Virus record (IMG/VR): IMGVR_UViG_3300034072_002217
Span: 1-29,388 of that record
DNA length: 29,388 bases
Direction: 5' to 3' (one strand)
Source of the DNA: a virus
Of this stretch, positions 23,100-29,388 are shown piece by piece. The position numbers were made by a program, and so were the translations under genes. Below the pieces are notes generated by a model that saw only the letters and a list, made by a program, of their open reading frames with translations, was not told the DNA's origin and searched no databases. Every line of letters begins with the position of its first letter. The first letter of the stretch is position 1.

Positions 23100-24194
23100 A
23101 TGGGATTCAGAAAAGGGACTTACAAGGTTCTGGTCAATGGCCAGGACGTGACTTCTCGTTTCTCCCCATTGCTGTTGGACCTGTCGGTGGATCGATCCGC
23201 TGGCCAGTCGGCAGACAGTTGCGAGATTACGATTGCGAATCCTTACGGCAACAGAGTTCAAGTGCCGTCGGAAAGAGCCTCGATCCAGATCTTTTTGAAC
23301 GGCCAGTGGGTCTTTGAAGGATTCGTCACCGAAGTCGAATGCAGTATCGGCAAGGGCGAGGGGCGGACGCTGTCCATCGTGGGCAGTTCGGTGGACCAAG
23401 GCTCAAAAGCCAAGGAGCCGTCGCTCAAGCACCTCGACAAAGGAACGTTGGCCACGGCTGCACAAACGTTTGGTCAGAAGGCCGGGCTTTCTGTTCAGGT
23501 TGCCGGATCAATCGCTTCTATCGAACGGGACTATTGGCTCCAGCAAAACGAGAGTTTTGTGTCATGGGGCCAGCGAATCGCTCGAGAGGTGGGCGGAACA
23601 TTCAAGGTCATCGGGAGCCGGGCTTTTCTCACCGCGAGAAACGAAGGGCTGTCGATCTCAGGGCGGCCACTCACGACGGTCGACGCGACGTTCGGCGTCA
23701 ATCTGTTGAGCGCCAGCATCCGTCCGATCGTGACCCGGCCGCGGTTCAACAAGGTCAAGATCAGCTACTTCGATCTGGCGAAGGGCGAACGTGTCGAGGA
23801 AGAAGTCGATACTGGCATCGAAGGTGTAGATTCTACTCTTCGCCATTTGCTGACAGCCGCCACCAAGGACCAGGCTCAACGTCGAGCCAAAGCTCACGGT
23901 CAGGAGGCGGAACGCGATAAAGGGCAGGGTGACGTCACGATCGTGGGCGACGCCCGTGCAGAGCCGGAAGCACTATGCGTGCTTTCTGGGGTGATGCCCG
24001 GCGCGGACGGCGCCTACCGGATCCACACCGTTTCGCACAAGTTGAGCAAGAAGGCAGGCTTTACGACCACGTTGTCACTGCGGCAACCGCAGGCATCGGG
24101 AAGCGGGGCCAATGCCAAACTGCCTGTCGGCGCCAAGGCACCAGTGCCGACGCCGAGGCCAGATCCTCCAACGACTCCGTCAGGCCCTCAGTAA
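23100..24194 (+). CDS. Tail hub protein D (P2 gpD-like)
   Basis: The 364-residue protein is the P2 gpD/T4 gp27-type baseplate hub (P2 gpD 387). Features are KVLVNGQDVTSRFSPLLLDLSV at the N-terminus, an embedded NPYGNRVQVPSE strand region, and C-terminal YRIHTVSHKLSKKAGFTTTLSL, a conserved pattern. A proline-rich tail (PVPTPRPDPPTTPSGPQ) follows. The annotation 'late control protein' for this family is historical. The hub bridges tail tube and spike. Terminator T3 lies 45 bp after the stop. Confidence 0.9.
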   Translation: MGFRKGTYKVLVNGQDVTSRFSPLLLDLSVDRSAGQSADSCEITIANPYGNRVQVPSERASIQIFLNGQWVFEGFVTEVECSIGKGEGRTLSIVGSSVDQGSKAKEPSLKHLDKGTLATAAQTFGQKAGLSVQVAGSIASIERDYWLQQNESFVSWGQRIAREVGGTFKVIGSRAFLTARNEGLSISGRPLTTVDATFGVNLLSASIRPIVTRPRFNKVKISYFDLAKGERVEEEVDTGIEGVDSTLRHLLTAATKDQAQRRAKAHGQEAERDKGQGDVTIVGDARAEPEALCVLSGVMPGADGAYRIHTVSHKLSKKAGFTTTLSLRQPQASGSGANAKLPVGAKAPVPTPRPDPPTTPSGPQ

Positions 24195-24238
24195 TTCAGA
24201 TCGCGCGGGCTTCTGCTGCCTCTGTCCGTGCGCAACTT

Positions 24239-24276
24239 CCCTCGCTCTGAAAGGAGCGGGGGCTTTTCTTGCTTTT
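24239..24276 (+). terminator. Intrinsic terminator after the tail module
   Basis: CCCTCGCTC (24239-24247), loop TGAAAG and GAGCGGGGG (24254-24262) make a 9-bp stem with one T-G pair, followed by CTTTTCTTGCTTTTT. It separates the tail genes from the endolysin, in a 95-bp gap. Confidence 0.72.
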
Positions 24277-24289
24277 TAAAGGATTCACT

Positions 24290-25168
24290 ATGGAACTGTC
24301 GTCGAAAGGCGCAGCGTTCACGCGCGCGCATGAAGGATTCAAGGCGCAAGCCTATCTCGATCCGGTGGGTATCCTGACCATTGGAATCGGCTTCACCTGG
24401 CGGTCCAACGCATTCCGCAAATGGTGGGCGATCCATCGTCCGGGCCAAACCTTCTCCATCAAGTCAACGATGACGCGCGAGGAGGCAGAAGAGTGCCTGC
24501 GCTTCCTGTTCAAGGAGGAGTATGGGAAGGCGGTCAACGACTTCCTCGGCCGTGAAGTCCCACAACACATCTTTGATGGCATGGCCTCGCCCGTCTTCAA
24601 TCTAGGAGCCGGTTCGTTGAAGTGGCAATGGGCGCAGGCTGCGAAGTCTGGCGACTACCGCCGCGCAGGCCTGCTCCTCATGACCACCGGAACAACTGCC
24701 CAAGGCAAAACCTTGAGCGGCTTGATCAAACGTCGGGCGGATGAGGCAGAACTCATCATCTACGGCGACTACACCTACGGACCGATGCGGGCGAGCCCGG
24801 CGGCAGTTGCTGAGGCGAATGCGCTCTCCGACGGTGTGCTTGTCCGCGGCGAGCGCGGTCCTGCTGTTGCCCTGCTCATTCAAGATCTCAAGAAGCTCGG
24901 CTTCTATGACGGTACGGTGGATGACATCTTCGGCTACGGCACGGAGGCTGCTGTCCTGGCCTTCCAGCGGGCCAATGGGCTGAAAGCTGACGGCAAGGCC
25001 GGACCGAAGACGCTGGACGCTATTGCCGAAAAGCTGAAGGCCAAGCCTGTGCCGGCCAAAGCCGCAGCGGCTACGGTCGCAGTGGCTGCCGCTACCGGCA
25101 CTGCCGCCCTCTGGCCGTGGCTCTCCAATCTCCCTTGTCAATTGTTCAACGTGTTCTGCGGAGGCTAA
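24290..25168 (+). CDS. Endolysin: GH24 lysozyme with peptidoglycan-binding domain and C-terminal hydrophobic segment
   Basis: The 292-residue protein has a T4-type lysozyme domain (about 1-165). Glu15, Asp24 and Thr30 have exactly the 9- and 6-residue spacing of T4 Glu11/Asp20/Thr26, in HEGFK and YLDPVGILTIGIG. A PG_binding_1-like domain follows at about 180-240 (GERGPAVALLIQDLKKLGFYDGTVDDIFGYGTEAAV, AFQRANGLKADGKAG). A proline/alanine linker then leads to a 20-residue hydrophobic helix (about 258-278) and a short tail with two cysteines. It would cleave murein; the C-terminal helix suggests membrane tethering. AAAGGA lies 6 nt before the ATG at 24290. An upstream in-frame codon at 24269 has no such site. 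Confidence 0.88.
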   Translation: MELSSKGAAFTRAHEGFKAQAYLDPVGILTIGIGFTWRSNAFRKWWAIHRPGQTFSIKSTMTREEAEECLRFLFKEEYGKAVNDFLGREVPQHIFDGMASPVFNLGAGSLKWQWAQAAKSGDYRRAGLLLMTTGTTAQGKTLSGLIKRRADEAELIIYGDYTYGPMRASPAAVAEANALSDGVLVRGERGPAVALLIQDLKKLGFYDGTVDDIFGYGTEAAVLAFQRANGLKADGKAGPKTLDAIAEKLKAKPVPAKAAAATVAVAAATGTAALWPWLSNLPCQLFNVFCGG

Positions 25169-25170
25169 CC

Positions 25171-25383
25171 ATGTGGTCGCGAACGAAATCTTTCTTCAAG
25201 AGCAGCGAGACGATCTTCTGGGCTCGTGTGCAGGCTGTGCTGGGCCTCCTCGCATTAGCGGTTACCTTTGTTGACCCTCAGTTGATCGCACCGGTGCTCG
25301 ACCCGAAATACTTGCCGTGGTTCCTGCTGGCCAACGGCATCGGCACGGAGTACCTGCGCCGCCGTCGTGCCGGTGACCTTTGA
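25171..25383 (+). CDS. Small membrane protein, holin candidate
   Basis: This is a 70-residue protein with one clear hydrophobic helix (VQAVLGLLALAVTFVDPQLIAPV) and a second short one (YLPWFLLANGIGTEYL). The C-terminus is basic (RRRRAGDL). GGAGG is 5 nt before the ATG, 2 bp after the endolysin stop. The next gene starts within its stop (TGATG). Position and shape fit a holin that opens the membrane for lysis, but the two small proteins here could be exchanged in role. Confidence 0.6.
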   Translation: MWSRTKSFFKSSETIFWARVQAVLGLLALAVTFVDPQLIAPVLDPKYLPWFLLANGIGTEYLRRRRAGDL

Positions 25384-25793
25384 TGTGGACGGCCCTTGTC
25401 CGTTGGATCACTGGTGACTTGGTCGGCCAGCTGACCAAGGCGTACGAGGCGCGCCTCAAGGCGCAGACCGATGAGCAGAAGCTCGTCGCCGATGCGGTCG
25501 TTGCTCAAATGGAATCAGCAGTCAAGGAGCGCCAGGAGCAGGCGGCAGTCGTAAAGGAAGGCATGCAGCATCGTGCCTTCTGGATCCCCTGGCTGATCGC
25601 CGCGATACCGACATCGCTCTGGTATGGCTGGGGCATGCTCGACTCGCTGTTCAACGGCTCGCTCCCGGACGTCGCACAACTCCCGCCTCAGCTCAAAGAA
25701 TATGCGGACATCGTTTTCGCCAACATCTTCTATGTCGGCGGCGGTGTCGCCGGCGCCCAACTCGTCGCGTCTGCAATTCGCGGACGCAAATAG
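25383..25793 (+). CDS. Membrane protein of the lysis cassette, holin-like
   Basis: The 136-residue protein has a helical charged N-terminal part (KAYEARLKAQTDEQKLVADAVVAQMESAV) and two hydrophobic segments, RAFWIPWLIAAIPTSLWYGWGM and IVFANIFYVGGGVAGAQLVASAI. The plan recalls the 3TM holins of gene-transfer agents (polar helices, then W-rich membrane segments). ATG at 25383 overlaps the preceding stop. I do not see a lipobox, so it is unlikely to be an Rz1-like spanin. Confidence 0.6.
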   Translation: MWTALVRWITGDLVGQLTKAYEARLKAQTDEQKLVADAVVAQMESAVKERQEQAAVVKEGMQHRAFWIPWLIAAIPTSLWYGWGMLDSLFNGSLPDVAQLPPQLKEYADIVFANIFYVGGGVAGAQLVASAIRGRK

Positions 25794-25817
25794 CTTTGAA
25801 AGAGAGGGGGTCGCCGT

Positions 25818-26180
25818 ATGTCTGGAGAACCAGAAGCGGTCAAGATTGCGCGCCTTGAAGAAAAGGTCACTGCGCTGACGGACATGGTCCGTTCGCTTGT
25901 TGACGAAGTGCGCGCTGGCAACGAGAGCCGCAAGATCCTCTACGAGCGCAACGAAGCGCTCCGTGTCGATTTAATAGAGATAAGACACCGGATCGGCCAT
26001 CTGCAGGACGGCCTCGATGCAGTCAAGCCATCAGCTGCCGAGTACGTGCAGGTGAGGGAGCAGATCACAGGGGCTGGAAGGCTGGGAATGCTGGCCTGGA
26101 GGTTCGGAAGCGTGGCCATGGGGGCAGCCGGATGGCTCGCCGCCGCATACACCTACTGGACCGGCAAACCCCCTCCGTAA
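25818..26180 (+). CDS. Coiled-coil protein with C-terminal membrane helix
   Basis: The 120-residue protein has a long charged N-terminal coiled coil (about 5-70: KIARLEEKVTALTDMVRSLVDE, IRHRIGHLQDGLDAV). The hydrophobic segment LAWRFGSVAMGAAGWLAAAYTYW lies near its C-terminus. It resembles small rhizobial phage proteins of the DUF1515-like type, but I am not certain. With its tail anchor it could act as an antiholin, a spanin-like protein, or a structural linker at lysis. GAGAGGGGG precedes the ATG. It ends just before the control region with motif C. Confidence 0.5.
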   Translation: MSGEPEAVKIARLEEKVTALTDMVRSLVDEVRAGNESRKILYERNEALRVDLIEIRHRIGHLQDGLDAVKPSAAEYVQVREQITGAGRLGMLAWRFGSVAMGAAGWLAAAYTYWTGKPPP

Positions 26181-26199
26181 CGAAATGTCTTGCATCGTT

Positions 26200-26232
26200 T
26201 GTAGATTTTTGAGAGTATATTGAAAACCTACA
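26200..26232 (+). promoter_or_regulatory. Operator-like motif copy C with wide inverted repeat, upstream of the protease operon
   Basis: TGTAGATTTT (26200-26209) faces AAAACCTACA (26223-26232), an inverted repeat matching at 9 of 10 positions with 13 bp between. The 22-bp left part matches the copies at 134-155 and 402-423. TTGCAT at 26190-26195 and TATATT at 26216-26221 could serve as -35/-10, but the 20-bp gap is long. It lies in the 125-bp non-coding gap before the protease gene, as expected for a repressed operon promoter. Confidence 0.5.
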
Positions 26233-26305
26233 GACCAACAGGGATCAAACAGAGAATTCACCCTGACGCGCCAATAGCGCGATCTTCCTCCAAGGAACAC
26301 CCCTT

Positions 26306-26926
26306 ATGCGCAGAGCAGTATTCGTCGGCTTGGCCGTCCTTGCAGTCGCATTCGGCATGGGCGCAGCAGCGACCCACGACCTCACTATATCTCCCGAACC
26401 TATGCTCAAGATCGAGCTTCCCAACGGTCACGGTTCCGGCTTCCACGTCGGAGGCGGCTACGTCTTCACAGCAGCACATGTTGTGAAGGGAGAGGCCAAA
26501 GTCGAAGTCTTGGCTTCTGATGGGCAAAAGGACACTGCCGAGGTGCTTTGGGTCAACGAGAAACGCGACGTAGCGCTCCTGCGGATGGAAAAGCTCCGCA
26601 CAAAAAGCGCTCGTCTTTCTTGTGTCGTGCCAACCGCTGGCGATGCGGTGGAGGCGAGGGGCAATCCCACCAATCTCACCTTTATCTCCACGTGGGGCCA
26701 GGTGGCGGGCAAAGCTTTGAGCGTCGGCCCATGGGAGAAGGTCGTCCCGGTCAGCATGACGATTGTACCGGGTCAATCAGGTGGGCCTCTTTATGACCGC
26801 GCTGGTCGCGTCGTCGGAATGAACGTCGGAGTCATGGTTGTCCCGTTGGGCTTCGGCGGCTCTCTCGTCGGGATCGGGTACTCCGTTCCCGGCTCCACAC
26901 TCTGTGAACTCCTCGCGAAGGTGTAA
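26306..26926 (+). CDS. Exported trypsin-like serine protease
   Basis: The 206-residue protein starts with a clear signal sequence (MRRAVFVGLAVLAVAFGMGAAA). The serine protease core has the full triad: His58 in VFTAAHVV, Asp88 in EKRDVALLR, and Ser158 in PGQSGGPLYD. The GSGFHVGGGYVFTAAHVV and GQSGGP blocks are typical of DegP/trypsin-like S1 enzymes, without a PDZ domain. It should act in the periplasm or outside. AGGAA precedes the ATG. Placed after the lysis genes but with its own operator-like motif, it could be a lysogenic-conversion factor, a processing enzyme, or an aid to lysis. The catalytic call is firm; the role is unknown. Confidence 0.85.
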   Translation: MRRAVFVGLAVLAVAFGMGAAATHDLTISPEPMLKIELPNGHGSGFHVGGGYVFTAAHVVKGEAKVEVLASDGQKDTAEVLWVNEKRDVALLRMEKLRTKSARLSCVVPTAGDAVEARGNPTNLTFISTWGQVAGKALSVGPWEKVVPVSMTIVPGQSGGPLYDRAGRVVGMNVGVMVVPLGFGGSLVGIGYSVPGSTLCELLAKV

Positions 26927-26927
26927 T

Positions 26928-28253
26928 TTGCCAACTCCTCCTATCTCAGAAGTCGAGCGCCAACGGCGCAAGGCAGCCGTAGAGGCTGCGCTCCGTGACG
27001 GGTTCGCGCCCTACAAACAACATGGTGGCCGGGGCAGCAGCGCGCAGGAAGCTGCGCGTCGTCTCGGCGTCACCAGCAACAAGATTGAGAGCTTCCTCCG
27101 GACTGAGGCAAAGCTGGCGGAAAACGGATCGCCGAACTACCTGCCGGATTGGAGCCTTTTTGCTTCGATCGAGGAGCCGGTCGTTGATCCGAAAGCAGCT
27201 CGTGTCGAGAAGCTGGACGCCACGTTCTGGCGCAAGAAGGCGCTGGATACTGAAAAAGAGCTCAGCAAGGCGGAGCATCGCCTCGAACAGATCTCCGGTT
27301 TGCGGGACACGCAGTTCGCTATCCCTGACTGGCTGTTGCGGGAAAGCTCCGGCCGTCGCGGCAAGTCGGTCATCGGGTGCCTCGTCTCCGACGTGCATGA
27401 TGGCGAAGTCATCTCGGCTGAAGAGATCAACGGCATCAACGCTTTCAATCCAGAGATCGCTGAGAAGCGCATGAACCGCTACTACTCTGCGGTCTGCACC
27501 ATTGGCCAGCGCTGGGCTGATGACACCGAATGCAAGGGTGTCCTGCTGGCCTTGGCCGGTGACTTGATGTCAGGCGACATCCACGAAGAACTCAGGATTA
27601 CCAACGCGCTGACCAGCCAAGAGCAGTGCATCCATTCGACGTCCATCCATGTCGCAGGAATCAGGCTTCTGCTCGAAACCTATGGCGCCGTCCATGTCGT
27701 GGGCGTTCCCGGCAACCATGGCCGTTCGACGCATAAGCCGACGGCCAAGATGTACGCGCGGCTGTCCTACGACAATCTGATCCTCGCAATGATCGAGAGC
27801 CACTTCGAGAAAGATCCTCGGGTCACCTTCCAGTATGGCGCGGCCAAGGACCAGATGACGCCTGTGTTTGGTCGGACAGTCTTTACGACGCACGGCGACA
27901 AGATCGGTACGAAAGGCGGCATGGGATTCGCTGGACCGGTGCTGCCGATTGTTCGTGGATCGAAAAAGATCGAAGCGCAGCAGGCAGGCATCGGTCGTCG
28001 CCCGGACTTAATTCAATTTGGGCATTACCACACCACGGCTAACCCCGGAAATATCCTGGCCAACGGCTCAGTGCCCGGCTACTCGGAATACGCCGACGAC
28101 CTTCGCGCTGTGATCGAGCCTCCTCAGCAGTGGGCGTACCTGCTGCACGACAAGTGGTGGCTACGCGAGCGCATGCCCATTCAGCTTGAAGAACCCGCAA
28201 CGCCTGCCAAGCCGAGGGTCTCTGTGCCCGCAGGCTGGAGCCAGGCGGCATAA
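26928..28253 (+). CDS. Metallophosphoesterase with N-terminal helix-turn-helix
   Basis: The 441-residue protein starts at TTG 26928, 1 bp after the protease stop, with GAAGG upstream. Earlier in-frame codons lie inside the protease gene. Residues 10-60 form a HTH-like segment (GGRGSSAQEAARRLGVTSNKIESFLR), then a charged linker. The calcineurin-type phosphoesterase domain (about 147-400) has SDVHDGE (Asp155, His157), AGDLMSG (Asp212), PGNHGRS (Asn263, His264), FTTHGDK (His322) and FGHYHT (His366, His368), the full two-metal set. Substrates in this family range from nucleotides to nucleic acid. It could be a nuclease or nucleotidase tied to DNA through its HTH. It is followed by a dNMP kinase 11 bp later. 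Confidence 0.85.
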   Translation: MPTPPISEVERQRRKAAVEAALRDGFAPYKQHGGRGSSAQEAARRLGVTSNKIESFLRTEAKLAENGSPNYLPDWSLFASIEEPVVDPKAARVEKLDATFWRKKALDTEKELSKAEHRLEQISGLRDTQFAIPDWLLRESSGRRGKSVIGCLVSDVHDGEVISAEEINGINAFNPEIAEKRMNRYYSAVCTIGQRWADDTECKGVLLALAGDLMSGDIHEELRITNALTSQEQCIHSTSIHVAGIRLLLETYGAVHVVGVPGNHGRSTHKPTAKMYARLSYDNLILAMIESHFEKDPRVTFQYGAAKDQMTPVFGRTVFTTHGDKIGTKGGMGFAGPVLPIVRGSKKIEAQQAGIGRRPDLIQFGHYHTTANPGNILANGSVPGYSEYADDLRAVIEPPQQWAYLLHDKWWLRERMPIQLEEPATPAKPRVSVPAGWSQAA

Positions 28254-28264
28254 GGAGGCAGACA

Positions 28265-28858
28265 GTGCAGGCAGCATCTATAATCGCAGTTGAGACGTTC
28301 GGCCAGTTGGACTTCTATGAACCGGAAACCTTTGGCGAGTGGCCGAAGGTCGTCGCCCTTAGTGGCGCAGCTGGTTCCGGCAAGTCGACGGTCAGCTCCT
28401 ATCTTTCGACAAAAGGCTACACGCTGGTAAAGTTTGCCGGTCCACTGAAGTCTATGTGTCGCGCTGTCGGTCTCACCGACGAGCATATCGAAGGCTCGCT
28501 GAAGCAGGAGCCTTGCGCGCTGTTGCAGGGCAAGACCCCGCGCCAGTTCATGCAGTGGCTCGGAACAGAGTTCGGTCGCGATTTGATCGGCCCGAGGTTC
28601 TGGACCGATCTGTGGAAGGCGAGGGCCGAGGCGATCTTGGCGGCGGGCGGTCGGGTTGTCGTCGATGATTGCCGGTTCGAGAACGAAGCCGAAGTTGTCC
28701 GTTCTATCGGCGGTGTCGTTATCCGGTTGACGGGCCGCGGCGGAATCGCGGGTGGCCATTCGTCTGAAAGCCAGACCTGGCCGGCGGATGATGAAGTTGA
28801 AAACACCGGCTCAATTGTCGAGCTGCATCGCGCTGTTGCGGAAGCCCTGCGCTACTAA
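28265..28858 (+). CDS. Deoxynucleoside monophosphate kinase
   Basis: The 197-residue protein uses GTG at 28265 with GGAGG 6 nt upstream. It has a P-loop, ALSGAAGSGKST (31-42), a TPRQFMQWLGTEFGRDLIGPRFW block typical of phage dNMP kinases of the T4 gp1 type, and a Walker B-like VVVDDCRFENEAEVV that starts the lid/base-recognition part. It would phosphorylate dNMPs for DNA synthesis during infection. As the last gene of the protease-phosphoesterase unit it lies far from the structural genes in function. It ends before a strong hairpin. Confidence 0.85.
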   Translation: MQAASIIAVETFGQLDFYEPETFGEWPKVVALSGAAGSGKSTVSSYLSTKGYTLVKFAGPLKSMCRAVGLTDEHIEGSLKQEPCALLQGKTPRQFMQWLGTEFGRDLIGPRFWTDLWKARAEAILAAGGRVVVDDCRFENEAEVVRSIGGVVIRLTGRGGIAGGHSSESQTWPADDEVENTGSIVELHRAVAEALRY

Positions 28859-28863
28859 AGAAT

Positions 28864-28897
28864 TCGGCCACGAGTCCTTCAAAGGATTCGTGGCCGA
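28864..28897. terminator. Hairpin between convergent kinase and repressor genes
   Basis: The bases at 28864-28878 pair with 28883-28897 around the loop TCAA, giving about 15 bp with one G-T pair; the outer arms are TCGGCCACGA and TCGTGGCCGA. It lies midway between two converging genes and would stop transcripts from both sides. No long T-run follows on either strand, so it may depend on the stem's strength alone. Confidence 0.65.
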
Positions 28898-28923
28898 TCA
28901 TTAGGATTCATAAATTCAAGACG

Positions 28924-29388
28924 TCAGTCGATGTCGTAAATTATTGCAAGAAGCTCCTTCATGCGCTCCTTTTTCACCCGCTGGCCAATTAGATTGACTT
29001 GCTGGTAGCGCTCATCCTCGTCGTCCCTGACTTCAAGGCCGGGCCGCATCATCTCTGTGACGGATGGCAGACCGCGAACGCCGCGTAGACCTCTGCTCGG
29101 CAGCAGGTCTTCCTCAGAAACGTTCAATGCGCGGGCCAATGCGGCCAACCTTTCCGGATTAGGTAGCGTCTCGCCTCGAATGTATTGGCTGACGGAGTCT
29201 CGGCCGAAGTGTTTCCCCAATTGAATCGAGGCGACGCGAGCAAGTTCGCTCTGTGAGTATCCCTTGTCCATCATGGCCCGCTGTAGGCGTTTGCCGAACT
29301 CAACTCGAGCCAAATCAGAACCTGCATTCTCAGGGAGTTGGCTGGGCGCACCGTTGTGGAACGAGGTGCCTCTCGGGGTCTTGGCCAT
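28924..29388 (-). CDS. XRE-family transcriptional regulator, probable phage repressor
   Basis: The 154-residue protein on the minus strand begins with an ATG at the window edge, so a longer upstream start cannot be excluded. A helix-turn-helix lies at about 32-95: FGKRLQRAMMDKGYSQSELARVAS, DSVSQYIRGETLPNPERLAALARAL, then VSEEDLLP, the typical XRE end. A polar N-terminal extension of about 30 residues precedes it. The C-terminal part is short and charged (DDEDERYQQVNLIGQRVKKERMKELL), without an S24 peptidase domain, so self-cleavage on DNA damage is not expected. It is likely the lysogeny repressor, with the repeated motif near the early genes as a candidate operator. Confidence 0.78.
   Translation of the reverse strand: MAKTPRGTSFHNGAPSQLPENAGSDLARVEFGKRLQRAMMDKGYSQSELARVASIQLGKHFGRDSVSQYIRGETLPNPERLAALARALNVSEEDLLPSRGLRGVRGLPSVTEMMRPGLEVRDDEDERYQQVNLIGQRVKKERMKELLAIIYDID

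Noticed and set aside
25624-25878. Possible Rz1-like lipoprotein nested in the lysis genes (starts MAGACS)
   Set aside because: The cysteine is too near the start with no hydrophobic signal sequence before it, so it is not a lipobox.
1-29388. tRNA genes, CRISPR arrays, insertion sequences, integrase or attachment sites
   Set aside because: I looked for cloverleaf-like sequence, regularly spaced repeats, transposase or recombinase motifs and terminal repeats, and saw none. The integration region would lie outside the window.

Overview
The window is the structural half of a temperate tailed-phage genome or prophage. It reads as a contractile-tailed (myovirus-type) phage with a chimeric plan: a lambda-type head module (Nu1-like and GpA-like terminase, portal B, connector W, S49 protease C with a nested scaffold start, decoration protein D, capsid E) joined to a P2-type tail module (baseplate V, W, J, I; sheath FI, tube FII, E/E' frameshift pair, tape measure T, then U, X, D). 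High GC, the rhizobial look of several small proteins, and a promoter of the alphaproteobacterial TTGACA/CATATA kind suggest a Hyphomicrobiales host (Rhizobium/Agrobacterium type). That assignment is inference; no host gene is present.

Layout. 1-111 (minus): start of a sliding-clamp (DnaN beta)-like gene leaving the window. 112-983: a non-coding control region with operator-like repeats, a promoter, and a GGCCTC-rich, dyad-containing segment that could be a packaging or antitermination site. 984-10126: a tail-completion Z-like gene, terminase, portal, head genes and head-tail joining genes. 10126-12837: spike and baseplate. 12834-17527: adhesion and fibre proteins, including one gene broken by an apparent one-base deletion, and a glycine-rich tip protein. 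17636-24194: sheath, tube, chaperone pair, tape measure, U, X, D. 24290-26180: lysis cassette (GH24 endolysin with peptidoglycan-binding domain, two small membrane proteins, one coiled-coil/membrane protein). 26306-28858: a separate three-gene operon (secreted trypsin-like protease, HTH-metallophosphoesterase, dNMP kinase) behind a candidate operator and closed by a terminator. 28924-29388 (minus): XRE-type repressor, convergent to that operon.

The late genes are tightly packed, with many ATGA, TAATG or TGATG overlaps, so translational coupling is likely. Three intrinsic terminators lie inside this array, just upstream of capsid, sheath and endolysin. This implies separate late transcripts or an antitermination mechanism.

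The least explained items are: a 22-bp motif shared by three or four control regions (134-155, 402-423, 442-463, 26200-26221); the exported protease in its own operon; the GGCCTC repeats with a dyad at 836-921; inserted domains in both the decoration and the sheath proteins; and the frameshifted tail gene. I found no integrase, tRNA, CRISPR array or insertion sequence.
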